From Pseudomonas putida (GTDB lineage: Bacteria > Pseudomonadota > Gammaproteobacteria > Pseudomonadales > Pseudomonadaceae): a DNA stretch of 64,000 nt. Location of the stretch: assembly GCF_002025705.1 (NCBI RefSeq), contig NZ_CP018846.1, forward strand, positions 2,223,501 through 2,287,500, in the 5' to 3' direction. Numbering within the stretch: position 1 is the stretch's first letter; each line of letters starts with the position of its first letter. The position numbers and the translations under genes were made by a program. Shown here in pieces: positions 9,623 to 17,875 of the stretch. A model generated the notes under the pieces. It did not search any database. It worked only from the letters and a program-made list of their open reading frames with translations, and was not told the DNA's origin.

Positions 9623-10343
9623 CTTGTAGTTATCTCTGTCGCTGATCGCTTCCGTGCGAGCTTCTTGTTGGTTTCCAACCATTAGATTTCAGCGATTTGA
9701 TCGACTCAAACGATCACTTTTCAAGGCATGGGTGAACTCATGTCACCCATGGCATTGGGTTGGCATTCAGAGTTGGGGGCGATTCAGTACGAGAATGCTG
9801 AAGATCGTCACTCTGGCGAAGAAGTCCGCCGGATTGTGGAACAGCACTTGCTCCACCTGAGTTTCGCAGCATCGCTTGCTGTTCCGTATCGAACCAGTCA
9901 TCCCTTGTCAGCTCTCCCGCGAGCAGGCTTCGGAGTTGATGGGCGATGGCCAAGGCCTTGATGGAGGGCGCAGAGATAGGCATGGGGGCTGCGAAAGGCC
10001 AGGTCTGAGAACGCATTACGGCTACCAGGTGTTCGTCGACAGTTGTGCAGTGCCTGTGAAATCGAGCGCGGCGCATCGCGGCTAAAGCCGCTCCTACATT
10101 TGTTGCAACGTACCGAACCTGTTTATGCCATGGTTGCCTGCCCTGGTGCATGCCCTGAGCCTTGCAGGCAGGCTGGAAACCATGGCCTGTCAGGCATGGC
10201 CACGTTGCAACAAATGTAGGAGCGAATTTATTCGCGATGCGCCGCGCGGGCGGCGCTCGGTCTCACAGCCGCTGTCTATTTAACGTCGAACACCTTTAGG
10301 CCATCACGCCCTCAATCCGGCGATAACGACCCACCGCTGCACA
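9623..10343. other. Intergenic region between dsdX and pcaJ, no confident gene
   Basis: About 720 bases. The part at 9623-9740 should hold the dsdX promoter. Bases 9740-10060 hold an open minus-strand frame (reaching 10151) that I do not recognise. Part of it reads like protein, with helix-like text around ALAIAHQLRSLLAGEL, but its N-terminal codons lie in a REP hairpin, so it may be a gene remnant. Bases 10066-10247 form a long REP-type inverted repeat, listed separately. Confidence 0.5.
10066..10247. repeat. REP/BIME-type nested inverted repeat
   Basis: The outer arms GCGCGGCGCATCGCG (10066-10080) and its exact complement (10233-10247) are followed inward by a second perfect 22-base pair of arms at 10089-10110 and 10203-10224. 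A third inner stem pairs 10128-10142 with 10167-10185 imperfectly (CCATGGTT with AACCATGG, GCCTGCC with GGCAGGC). The left and right loops between the first two arms differ (GCTAAAGC versus AATTTATT). The whole unit could fold into one long cruciform. Confidence 0.75.
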
Positions 10344-10985
10344 TCACTGACTCAGCGGCACGCCACTGAGCTTCTGCAGCTCGTCGAAGTCGATGTCTGC
10401 GCAGATCTCTACCACTTTCAGGCCATCGGCGGTCACTTCCAGCACGGCCAGGTCAGTGTAGATACGGCTGACGCAACCGATGCCGGTCAGCGGGTAGGTG
10501 CACTCGGGCACCAGCTTGCTTTCGCCAGACTTGGTCAGGTGGTCCATCATCACGAACACCTGGCGGGCGCCTGTGGCAAGGTCCATCGCGCCGCCTACGG
10601 CAGGGATCGAACCTTCGGCACCGGTGTGCCAGTTGGCCAGGTCGCCCTTGACCGACACCTGGAAGGCGCCCAGTACGGCGATGTCCAGGTGGCCGCCACG
10701 CATCATCGAGAACGAGTCGGCGTGGTGGAAGAAGGCTCCCCCGGTAAGCAGGGTCACGTGCTGCTTGCCAGCGTTGATCAGGTCATCGTCTTCCTCGCCC
10801 GGTGCCGGGCTTGGGCCCATGCCCAGCAGGCCGTTTTCGCTGTGCAGGAACACTTCCTTGTCACCCAGGTAGTTGGCCACCAGGGTCGGTGCGCCGATGC
10901 CCAGGTTGACGTACGCGCCTTCCTGGATGTCTGCGGCCACGCGCTGGGCCATCTCGGTGCGGGAAAGCTTTTTGGTGATGGTCAT
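10344..10985 (-). CDS. pcaJ: 3-oxoadipate CoA-transferase subunit B
   Basis: A 213-residue beta subunit of the CoA transferase that activates beta-ketoadipate with succinyl-CoA in protocatechuate/catechol degradation. The N-terminal VNLGIGAPTLVANYL and the SENG motif (HSENGLLGMGP), which carries the catalytic glutamate of class I CoA transferases, are present. The sequence is almost identical to the P. putida PcaJ I remember. It follows pcaI with an 8-nt gap on the same strand, so the two subunits are co-transcribed. Confidence 0.96.
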   Translation of the reverse strand: MTITKKLSRTEMAQRVAADIQEGAYVNLGIGAPTLVANYLGDKEVFLHSENGLLGMGPSPAPGEEDDDLINAGKQHVTLLTGGAFFHHADSFSMMRGGHLDIAVLGAFQVSVKGDLANWHTGAEGSIPAVGGAMDLATGARQVFVMMDHLTKSGESKLVPECTYPLTGIGCVSRIYTDLAVLEVTADGLKVVEICADIDFDELQKLSGVPLSQ

Positions 10986-10993
10986 GGCAGGCC

Positions 10994-11689
10994 TCAGACA
11001 GCGTTGGCGATCGAAGAAGCGGCAGCGCCGGAGACGGCAACCACACGCTGGACGAAAATACCCGGGGTGATGATGTGTTCCGGGTCCAGTTCACCGAGCT
11101 CGACGATCTGGTCGACCTGGGCGATGGCGGTCTTGGCGGCCATGGCCATGATCGGGCCGAAGTTGCGGGCGGCCTTGCGGTAGGTCAGGTTGCCCCAGCG
11201 GTCGCCCTTGTGCGCCTTGATCAGCGCGAAGTCGGCGTGCAGCGGCATTTCCAGTACGTACTGGCGGCCGTCGATTTCACGGGTTTCCTTGCCTTCGGCC
11301 AGCAGCGTGCCGTAGCCGGTCGGCGAGAAGAACGCACCGATCCCTGAGCCCGCTGCGCGGATACGCTCGGCCAGGTTGCCTTGCGGCACGACTTCCAGTT
11401 CGATCTTGCCGGCCCGGTACAGTTCGTCGAACACGTATGAGTCAGACTGGCGCGGGAAGGAGCAGATTACCTTGCGCACGCTGCCCGCCATCAACAGAGC
11501 GGCCAGGCCGATCTCGCCGTTGCCGGCGTTGTTGCTGATGATGGTCAGGTCGCGGGCACCGGTGGCGATCAGGCCATCAATGAGTTCAGAAGGCATGCCG
11601 GCAGTGCCGAAACCGCCGACCATGATGGTCGAGCCGTCGGTAATCCCTTCCACCGCGCTGGCGATGGACTCAAACGTTTTATTGATCAC
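10994..11689 (-). CDS. pcaI: 3-oxoadipate CoA-transferase subunit A
   Basis: A 231-residue alpha subunit partnering PcaJ. It shows the glycine-rich CoA-binding text GSTIMVGGFGTAGMPSELI near residue 20 and the NNAGNGEIGLAALL segment. The open frame runs 41 codons further upstream, but a GTG at 11689 has a strong AGGAG ribosome-binding site 6 nt away and gives exactly the length I recall for P. putida PcaI (231 residues). I therefore start it there with GTG. PcaR-like operator boxes lie about 150 nt upstream. Confidence 0.95.
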   Translation of the reverse strand: MINKTFESIASAVEGITDGSTIMVGGFGTAGMPSELIDGLIATGARDLTIISNNAGNGEIGLAALLMAGSVRKVICSFPRQSDSYVFDELYRAGKIELEVVPQGNLAERIRAAGSGIGAFFSPTGYGTLLAEGKETREIDGRQYVLEMPLHADFALIKAHKGDRWGNLTYRKAARNFGPIMAMAAKTAIAQVDQIVELGELDPEHIITPGIFVQRVVAVSGAAASSIANAV

Positions 11690-11837
11690 AGCGAGCTCCT
11701 GGTTCTTCCTGGAGTATGGATTGTCGACCTGGCCGCGTGCGGACGCGGTGGGGCCATTCAGCGCTTGGAGTTGTGTGCTGATTTGCCTATAGCGTGCCGC
11801 AAGACAGGGCAACAGTAGAGAGGGCGGAGTGGAATTT

Positions 11838-11871
11838 GTGCGATTACCGAACTGTTGTGCGATTTATGAGC
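11838..11871 (-). promoter_or_regulatory. Two PcaR-like operator boxes upstream of pcaI
   Basis: On the minus strand, bases 11852-11838 read GTTCGGTAATCGCAC. This matches 14 of 15 bases of the PcaR box I recall from P. putida (GTTCGATAATCGCAC). A second, weaker copy (GCTCATAAATCGCAC, 11 of 15) lies at 11871-11857, 19 nt away. The pair sits about 150 nt before the pcaI GTG, between it and the upstream LysR gene. This implies that pcaIJ responds to PcaR and beta-ketoadipate rather than to the neighbouring LysR protein. Confidence 0.7.
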
Positions 11872-11889
11872 GGCTCAGGTCACCTGCGT

Positions 11890-12804
11890 TCACTCGGATG
11901 CAAACGACGGTCGTTCCGCGAACCATGCCACCGCCAGCGCCTTGAACGCCTCGGCCGAAGGCGTCAGCGGATAGCGCTGGTCATGCGCCAGCACGATGCT
12001 ATGGGTTGGCAGTTTTTCCTCGGTCGGCCGGCAGACCAGCGCTTGGCCATCATAGCTACGGTCACCAAATGGCCGGGTATAGATCAGCGCCACGCCAAAC
12101 CCGTTGGCGACGAGGCTACGCTGCAACTCGAAGGTGCGCACACGGTGCACGACGGCGGGTGAAAGGTCGTAGAAGCTGAACAGGTCCAGCACATGCTGCC
12201 AGCTGTGGGCCTGGTCGGTGACGACCAGCGTGTATTCGGCCAGGGCTTTGAGACTGACACGCGGCTCCTTGGCCAACGGGTGATCGGCCGCCAGCAATAC
12301 CTGAGCGGTCAGTTGGCAAAGCTGAGTGCATTGGGTGTTCGGCGGCAAACCCAGGTCGTAGGTGATCGCCAGCTCTATCGCCCCCTCACTGAGCCGCTTG
12401 CCAACATAGTCGAAGCTGCCATCGCGCATGTCGACAGTGACCCTTGGGCAGGACTCCTGCATGCGTCGCACGATTTGTGGCAGGCAATAGGGCGCCAGGT
12501 CTTCGAAACATCCGACCACCAGTTCCCCGACGCACTCGCCTGCATTGGCATTGATCTCGGCAAAGGTCTGAGCCTCTGCCAGCACGCGACGGGCCTGGAC
12601 CATGACAGTGCGGCCGAATGGCGTCAGCGAGATGCCGAGGCCACGTTGGCGGATGAAGATCGATTGACCCAGCACCTCTTCAAGTTCGGTGATGGCCGTC
12701 GAAATGGAGGGTTGTGAAACATGAAGCTCCATGGCGGCAGTCGTCAGGTTTCCGTGCTTGGCCGCTGCGAGCGCATAGCGAAGTTGACGCAGTGTGAACT
12801 TCAT
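11890..12804 (-). CDS. LysR-family transcriptional regulator (divergent from hutX-like gene)
   Basis: A 304-residue LTTR with HTH residues 1-60 (LRYALAAAKHGNLTTAAMEL, SQPSISTAITELEEVLG). Its start faces the ABC transporter cassette that begins at 12979, across a 174-nt AT-rich gap, so it is the likely regulator of that cassette. It also precedes pcaIJ on the same strand, but the PcaR-like boxes between them argue for separate control. The effector is unknown. If the cassette handles a betaine, the substrate or a breakdown product would be the obvious inducer. Confidence 0.88.
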   Translation of the reverse strand: MKFTLRQLRYALAAAKHGNLTTAAMELHVSQPSISTAITELEEVLGQSIFIRQRGLGISLTPFGRTVMVQARRVLAEAQTFAEINANAGECVGELVVGCFEDLAPYCLPQIVRRMQESCPRVTVDMRDGSFDYVGKRLSEGAIELAITYDLGLPPNTQCTQLCQLTAQVLLAADHPLAKEPRVSLKALAEYTLVVTDQAHSWQHVLDLFSFYDLSPAVVHRVRTFELQRSLVANGFGVALIYTRPFGDRSYDGQALVCRPTEEKLPTHSIVLAHDQRYPLTPSAEAFKALAVAWFAERPSFASE

Positions 12805-12978
12805 AGCTTTTTCCGTTGTGATGCATCAGGACTTATTATTTTCTCCTTTTTTGAGGTTGTGAAATATTTCTCCCGCGCAGTGCTCTCCATGGCAAGGCTC
12901 GTCAGCCAGTCTGGCGTTCCTCCTTGGGCCGGATGCCCTCGAATACTGCAATCAATGTTCTTGTTTGGGAGCGTCACA

Positions 12979-13944
12979 ATGACAATTACAAAGGCTCTGC
13001 TGACCACGACACTTTCTTTCGGGCTGCTGGCGGCCGCGGGCGTCAGCCAGGCGGCCAGCTGGTGCGAGTCTGGCAAACCGGTGAAATTCGCCGGTTTGAA
13101 CTGGGAAAGCGGGATGCTGCTCACTGACGTGATGCAGTTCGTGCTGAAAAATGGTTATGGCTGCGAGACCGATAGCCTGCCGGGCAACTCCATCTCCATG
13201 GAAAACGCCCTGAGCAGCAACGATATCCAGGTATTTGCCGAAGAGTGGGTGGGGCGCAGCGAGGTCTGGAACAAGGCTGAGGCTGCCGGCAAGGTGGTCG
13301 GCGTCGGCTCGCCGGTGGATGGCGCGGTCGAAGGCTGGTATGTGCCGCGTTATGTGATCGAAGGCGATGCCAGGCGCAAACTCGAAGCCAAGGCACCGAA
13401 CCTCAAGAGCATCGCCGATCTGGGGCAGTACGCCCAGGTGTTCAAGGACCCGGAAGAGCCGGACAAGGGGCGCTTCTACAATTGCCCGGCCGGCTGGACC
13501 TGTGAGCTGGACAACAGCGAAATGCTCAAGCGCTACGGTCTGGAAAACACCTACACCAACTTCCGCCCGGGCACCGGCCCGGCGCTGGATGCCGCCGTAC
13601 TATCGAGCTACAAGCGTGGCGAGCCGATCCTGTTCTACTACTGGTCGCCGACACCGCTGATGGGCCAGGCCGACCTGGTCAAGCTGGACGAGCCAGGCGT
13701 GGATAAATCCCTGACCATCAAAGTGGGGCTGTCGAAGGCCTTCCACGAGCAGGCGCCGGAACTCGTGGCCGTGCTGGAAAAGATCAATCTGCCGATCGAT
13801 CTGCTGAACCAGAACCTGGCGCGCATGAGCAAGGAGCGTATCGAGTCGCCGGAACTGGCCAGGTTGTTCCTCAAGGAGCACCCCGAAGTCTGGCACAGCT
13901 GGGTCAGCGAAGACGCAGCCAGAAAAGTAGACGCGGCACTCTGA
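12979..13944 (+). CDS. ABC transporter substrate-binding protein, quaternary amine/histidine (HutX-like)
   Basis: A 321-residue periplasmic binding protein of the OpuAC/ProX cluster. A signal peptide ends near residue 23 (GVSQAASW). The domain includes VKFAGLNWESGMLLTDVMQF, a WVGRSEVW segment and LFYYWSPTPLMG; aromatic residues in such segments commonly build the aromatic box for trimethylammonium groups. The open frame extends much further upstream, but the ATG at 12979 follows GGGAG and directly precedes the signal peptide. It heads an operon with a permease, an ATPase and an ammonia-lyase homologue. The order matches hutXWV-hutH1 of pseudomonad histidine loci, but no hutU, hutI or hutG is here. 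Confidence 0.88.
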   Translation: MTITKALLTTTLSFGLLAAAGVSQAASWCESGKPVKFAGLNWESGMLLTDVMQFVLKNGYGCETDSLPGNSISMENALSSNDIQVFAEEWVGRSEVWNKAEAAGKVVGVGSPVDGAVEGWYVPRYVIEGDARRKLEAKAPNLKSIADLGQYAQVFKDPEEPDKGRFYNCPAGWTCELDNSEMLKRYGLENTYTNFRPGTGPALDAAVLSSYKRGEPILFYYWSPTPLMGQADLVKLDEPGVDKSLTIKVGLSKAFHEQAPELVAVLEKINLPIDLLNQNLARMSKERIESPELARLFLKEHPEVWHSWVSEDAARKVDAAL

Positions 13945-14019
13945 ACGTGCGGGCGCGTTCGGCTCCTGCCGGGCACGCCGCACCACAGTCCGCTTCATGC
14001 ACTTGCTCGAGAGAATTCC

Positions 14020-14871
14020 ATGTTTCCCAAAAACTTCACGTTCTCCATTGCCGACTGGGTCAATGGCTGGGTCGATGCGCTCGTAACCAACTACGGTGAC
14101 GTGTTCCGGCACATCTCCGACACCCTGTTGTGGGCCATCGTCAACCTCGAAGGCCTGCTGCGCGCTACCCCCTGGTGGCTGATGCTGGCCATCGTCGCGG
14201 CTGTTGCCTGGCATGCCACTCGCAAGGCTTTGACCACGGCCGTGATCGTCGGCTTGCTGTTCCTGGTCGGTGCGGTAGGCCTCTGGGACAAGCTGATGCA
14301 AACCCTGGCGCTGATGCTGGTGGCAACGCTGATATCGGTCCTGGTCGGCATTCCGCTGGGTATCCTGTCGGCACGCAACGATCGCCTGCGGGCGGTGTTG
14401 ATGCCGCTGCTCGACATCATGCAGACCATGCCCAGCTTCGTGTACCTGATCCCGGTACTGATGCTGTTCGGCCTGGGCAAGGTGCCGGCGATCTTTGCCA
14501 CTGTCATCTATGCCGCCCCGCCGCTGATTCGCCTGACCGACCTGGGCATTCGCCAGGTGGACGGTGAGGTCATGGAGGCTATCAATGCCTTTGGTGCCAA
14601 CCGCCTGCAGCAACTGTTCGGCGTGCAGCTGCCACTGGCGTTGCCGAGCATCATGGCGGGTATCAACCAGACCACCATGATGGCCCTGTCGATGGTGGTG
14701 ATCGCCTCGATGATTGGTGCCCGGGGCTTGGGTGAAGACGTGCTGGTCGGCATCCAGACCCTGAATGTGGGCCGTGGCCTCGAAGCGGGCCTGGCCATTG
14801 TGATTCTGGCGGTTGTGATCGACCGCATTACCCAAGCCTATGGCCGGTCACGGCATGGGGTGGGCAAATGA
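14020..14871 (+). CDS. ABC transporter permease, ProW/HutW-like
   Basis: A 283-residue inner-membrane permease of the glycine-betaine/proline family. A hydrophilic-amphipathic N-terminal region is followed by about 6-7 membrane segments. The EAA-type loop appears as [20 protein letters not shown], followed by [20 protein letters not shown]. The ATG has a GAGAG ribosome-binding site. Its stop overlaps the start of the ATPase gene by 4 nt. It works with the binding protein upstream and the ATPase downstream. Confidence 0.9.
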   Translation: MFPKNFTFSIADWVNGWVDALVTNYGDVFRHISDTLLWAIVNLEGLLRATPWWLMLAIVAAVAWHATRKALTTAVIVGLLFLVGAVGLWDKLMQTLALMLVATLISVLVGIPLGILSARNDRLRAVLMPLLDIMQTMPSFVYLIPVLMLFGLGKVPAIFATVIYAAPPLIRLTDLGIRQVDGEVMEAINAFGANRLQQLFGVQLPLALPSIMAGINQTTMMALSMVVIASMIGARGLGEDVLVGIQTLNVGRGLEAGLAIVILAVVIDRITQAYGRSRHGVGK

Positions 14872-15701
14872 GCGCCAAGCAGATGATGAACAAGATCGAA
14901 GTGAAGCATGTCTTCAAGATATTCGGTGCTCGCGCCGAAGATGCCCTGAAACTGATCCAGCAGAAAAAAACCAAGGATCAGGTGCTGGCCGAAACCGGCT
15001 GTGTGGTCGGGGTCAACGACCTGTCGTTGTCCATCGGCAGCGGTGAGATCTTCGTGATCATGGGGCTGTCAGGCTCGGGCAAGTCGACCCTGGTGCGCCA
15101 CTTCAACCGCCTGATCGACCCGACCAGCGGCCAGATCCTGGTCGATGGCGAGGACATCCTGCAATACGACATGCAAGCCCTGCGCGAATTTCGCCGGCGC
15201 AAGATCAGCATGGTGTTCCAGAGCTTCGGCCTGTTGCCGCACCGCACCGTGCTGGACAACGTCGCCTATGGCCTGAAGGTCCGTGGCGAGAACAAGGCCA
15301 TGTGCACCGAGCGTGCCTTGCACTGGATCAACACCGTGGGCCTCAAGGGCTACGAAAAGTCGTACCCGCACCAGTTGTCGGGCGGCATGCGCCAGCGCGT
15401 CGGCCTGGCCCGTGCCTTGGCGGCCGACACCGACATCATCCTGATGGACGAAGCCTTCAGTGCACTCGACCCGCTGATTCGCGCCGAAATGCAGGACCAG
15501 TTGCTGGAACTGCAGAAGACCCTGCACAAGACCATCGTCTTCATCACCCACGACCTCGATGAAGCGGTGCGTATCGGTAACCGCATTGCCATTCTCAAGG
15601 ACGGTCGCCTGATCCAGGTCGGCACACCGAAGGAAATCCTCTACCAGCCCGCGGACGAATACGTCGATCGTTTCGTGCAGCGCCGCGTAGCTTCGCTTTA
15701 A
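14868..15701 (+). CDS. ABC transporter ATP-binding protein, ProV/HutV-like
   Basis: A 277-residue ATPase of the quaternary-amine uptake family. It has Walker A (GLSGSGKST), the Q-loop ([14 protein letters not shown]), the signature [15 protein letters not shown] and Walker B ([15 protein letters not shown]) with the H-loop FITHDLDEA. The long N-terminal extension before Walker A ([20 protein letters not shown]) is typical of ProV/HutV. It lacks the C-terminal CBS domains of full ProV, matching HutV-type short forms. The product overlaps the permease gene and is followed by the lyase homologue after 12 nt. Confidence 0.92.
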   Translation: MSAKQMMNKIEVKHVFKIFGARAEDALKLIQQKKTKDQVLAETGCVVGVNDLSLSIGSGEIFVIMGLSGSGKSTLVRHFNRLIDPTSGQILVDGEDILQYDMQALREFRRRKISMVFQSFGLLPHRTVLDNVAYGLKVRGENKAMCTERALHWINTVGLKGYEKSYPHQLSGGMRQRVGLARALAADTDIILMDEAFSALDPLIRAEMQDQLLELQKTLHKTIVFITHDLDEAVRIGNRIAILKDGRLIQVGTPKEILYQPADEYVDRFVQRRVASL

Positions 15702-15713
15702 GGAACCGCGAAT

Positions 15714-17237
15714 ATGTCGTTTGCCGAAAAAATCATCATCGACGAGGCGCCCGTTCGCTGGCAGGACGTGGTGGCCGTGGCGCGGCATGGGGCGAAGCTT
15801 GAGCTGGCCCCATCGGCCTGGGCGCGGATCGAGAACGCTCAGGCGATTGTCCAGCGCATCGTGTCCAGCGGTGAACGCGCCTATGGCGTCAACACCGGGC
15901 TTGGTGCCCTGTGCAATGTCTCGTTGCAGGACGAACAGCTCAGCCAGTTGTCGCACAACACCTTGCTCAGCCATGCCTGTGGCGTGGGTACAGCGCTGTC
16001 AGACGAACAGACCCGGGCGATCATGTGCGCGGCGATCATCAACTTCTGCCAGGGCCGTTCCGGCCTTCAGCGCAAGGTGGTCGAGGCGCTGCTGACCCTG
16101 CTCAACCAGCACATTACCCCGCAGGTTCCGAAGCAGGGGTCGGTGGGCTACCTGACCCACATGGCACATATCAGCATCAGCTTGCTGGGCGTTGGCCAGG
16201 TCAGCTATCGGGGCCAGATCGTGCCGGCGCGGCAAGCCCTGGACGAGGTCGGCCTGGCACCGGTGAAACTGGGTGCCAAGGATGGCCTGTGCCTGGTCAA
16301 CGGTACCCCGTGCATGACCGGCCTGAGTTGCCTGTCGCTGGACGACGCTACCCGGTTGAGCCAATGGGCGGACGTTATCGGCGCCATGAGCTTCGAGGCG
16401 CTGCGTGGCCAACTTGATGCCTTCGACCCTGAAATCATCGCGATGAAACCGCACCCCGGCATGCAGCGTGTGGGCAGCAACTTGCGTCGCCTGCTCGCTG
16501 GCAGCGAAGTGATCGCCAGCAGCCACGGCATTCGCACCCAGGACGCCCTCAGCATTCGCTCGATACCGCAGGTTCACGGCGCCGCGCGCGATCAGTTGGC
16601 GCATGCGGCGCGGCAGATCGAAACCGAACTCAACTCCACCACCGACAACCCGATGTTGCTGGGTACGCCCGAGTCGTATCGGGTGGTGTCCCAGGCGAAT
16701 CCGCACGGCCAGTCCGTGGCCATGGCGGCCGACCTGCTGGCAATCGCGGTGGCCGAGATCGGGGCGATTGCCGAGCGTCGTCTCGATCGCCTGATCAACC
16801 CGTTGGTCAGCGGCTTGCCGGCCTTCCTGGTCAGCCAGCCGGGTGTGAATTCGGGGATGATGATTGTCCAGTACGTGGCCGCGTCACTGTGTGCAGAAAA
16901 CCGTCAGTTGGCACAGCCGGCAGTCATCGACAACTACGTCACCTCCGGGCTGCAGGAGGATCACCTGAGCATGGGCACCAATGCCGGGTTGAAGCTGCAC
17001 CGGGCCTTGGAGAACTGCACGCAGATCCTGGCCATCGAATACCTGTTGGCGGCCCAGGCATTCGAGTTCCTCAAGGAGCAGCGTTTTGGTGCAGGTACCC
17101 ACGTCGCCTGGCGGTTGTTGCGCGAACGGGTTCCCGCCTATGCCCAGGACCGTTGGTTGGCCCCGGATATCGTCAGCAGTGCGTCGATCTTGAAGGACCC
17201 TGGCCTGCTTGGCGCGGTATTCCCCGACTTGCTATGA
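15714..17237 (+). CDS. Histidine-ammonia-lyase fold protein lacking the MIO triad
   Basis: A 507-residue intact member of the aromatic amino acid lyase fold. Family landmarks are clear: AYGVNTGLGAL (Y57), LVNGTP (N196), NSTTDNP (about 307-313), an ANPHGQ segment and LQEDHLSM. Where HAL/PAL enzymes have GSVGASGDLAPL, this protein reads GSVGYLTHMAHI (142-153). The Ala-Ser-Gly that cyclises into the MIO cofactor is exactly missing. The catalytic tyrosine of QDPYSLR is also replaced (QDALSIR, L279). It cannot use classical MIO chemistry. It ends a betaine/histidine-type ABC operon, so it may act on a substrate with a better leaving group, such as the trimethylammonium of ergothioneine or hercynine. 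I recall that ergothionase is a non-MIO relative. That function is inference. Confidence 0.8.
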   Translation: MSFAEKIIIDEAPVRWQDVVAVARHGAKLELAPSAWARIENAQAIVQRIVSSGERAYGVNTGLGALCNVSLQDEQLSQLSHNTLLSHACGVGTALSDEQTRAIMCAAIINFCQGRSGLQRKVVEALLTLLNQHITPQVPKQGSVGYLTHMAHISISLLGVGQVSYRGQIVPARQALDEVGLAPVKLGAKDGLCLVNGTPCMTGLSCLSLDDATRLSQWADVIGAMSFEALRGQLDAFDPEIIAMKPHPGMQRVGSNLRRLLAGSEVIASSHGIRTQDALSIRSIPQVHGAARDQLAHAARQIETELNSTTDNPMLLGTPESYRVVSQANPHGQSVAMAADLLAIAVAEIGAIAERRLDRLINPLVSGLPAFLVSQPGVNSGMMIVQYVAASLCAENRQLAQPAVIDNYVTSGLQEDHLSMGTNAGLKLHRALENCTQILAIEYLLAAQAFEFLKEQRFGAGTHVAWRLLRERVPAYAQDRWLAPDIVSSASILKDPGLLGAVFPDLL

Positions 17238-17257
17238 AGGCCTCAATACCTGCGCTG

Positions 17258-17385
17258 TACTTGTGGGAGCCGCGCTTGTTGTGGCGACGAACCGCGAAGC
17301 GGCTCCGGCAATTTTGGGGCAGACCCAAGACCCCGGGGCCGCGTTGCGCCCCTTTCGCGACACAAGGCCGCTCCTACAAAGGCTC
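17258..17385. repeat. REP-type hairpin cluster after the lyase gene
   Basis: This is the whole gap between two convergent genes. It holds a GTGGGAGC start, an AACCGCGAAGCGG stem and a closing CTTTCGCGACACAAGGCCGC segment followed by TCCTACA, which are typical pieces of Pseudomonas REP elements. It probably also stops transcription from both sides. Confidence 0.6.
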
Positions 17386-17515
17386 GGCTCTGAGCGCGAC
17401 GGCGCAGCCATGAGGTAGAGGGCTGTCGTGGCCTGGCGAACAACATTCGAGCGCAACTGGAAGGCAAGCATGCAAACCGGCTTTGCGCTGCGCTCGATGA
17501 AACGCCACCCGGTGC

Positions 17516-17875
17516 CTAGTTCGCGGGCAAGAGGATCACGAAGTTCTTTTTCATGTCTTCCAGCACAGTCCATTTGCCCTTGGCGCCCGGCTCGATAATG
17601 AACGTGTCGCCAGCGGCCAGCGTGGTGGGGGCGCAACCCTCAAGCTCGATGACGCAGGACCCACTCAGGACATGGCAGAACTCCCAGACTTTGTAGTCGA
17701 TGCGCCACGCTCCGGTGCTGGCTTCCCATTCACCGGAAATACGACCTTGCTGTTCATCGTGGTAGTACTTGGACGTCAGCGTATGAGGGGTGCCTTCCAA
17801 GACCTCTTCAAAAAAGGGAAGGTCACGCACCGGTTGGATATCCAGTTCGCGGAACACGGTCAGTTTGTTGTTCAT
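17516..17875 (-). CDS. Cupin-domain protein (DUF861/cupin_3 type)
   Basis: A 119-residue single-domain cupin. The fold signature is visible as YKVWEFCHVLSGSCVIELEG (motif 1 with an aromatic-rich strand) and TLAAGDTFIIEPGAKGKWTV (motif 2). WEFCHVLSG corresponds to the EYCYVLEG-type pattern of DUF861 cupins, which are found in ureidoglycine-related and amine-utilisation proteins. Its start overlaps the stop of the GNAT gene as ATGA (17872-17875), so the two are co-translated. The function is unknown. A small-molecule-binding or isomerase role is only a family guess. Confidence 0.8.
   Translation of the reverse strand: MNNKLTVFRELDIQPVRDLPFFEEVLEGTPHTLTSKYYHDEQQGRISGEWEASTGAWRIDYKVWEFCHVLSGSCVIELEGCAPTTLAAGDTFIIEPGAKGKWTVLEDMKKNFVILLPAN

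Noticed and set aside
10060-10275. Possible small RNA gene
   Set aside because: The structure is explained by REP arms; no promoter or terminator for a separate RNA was seen.
11692-11812. Longer PcaI with an N-terminal extension from the ATG at 11812
   Set aside because: The extension does not look like family sequence. The GTG at 11689 has a strong ribosome-binding site and gives the PcaI length I recall.
12721-12978. Extended start of the HutX-like binding protein
   Set aside because: The upstream part overlaps the divergent LysR gene and its promoter. The ATG at 12979 directly precedes a signal peptide.
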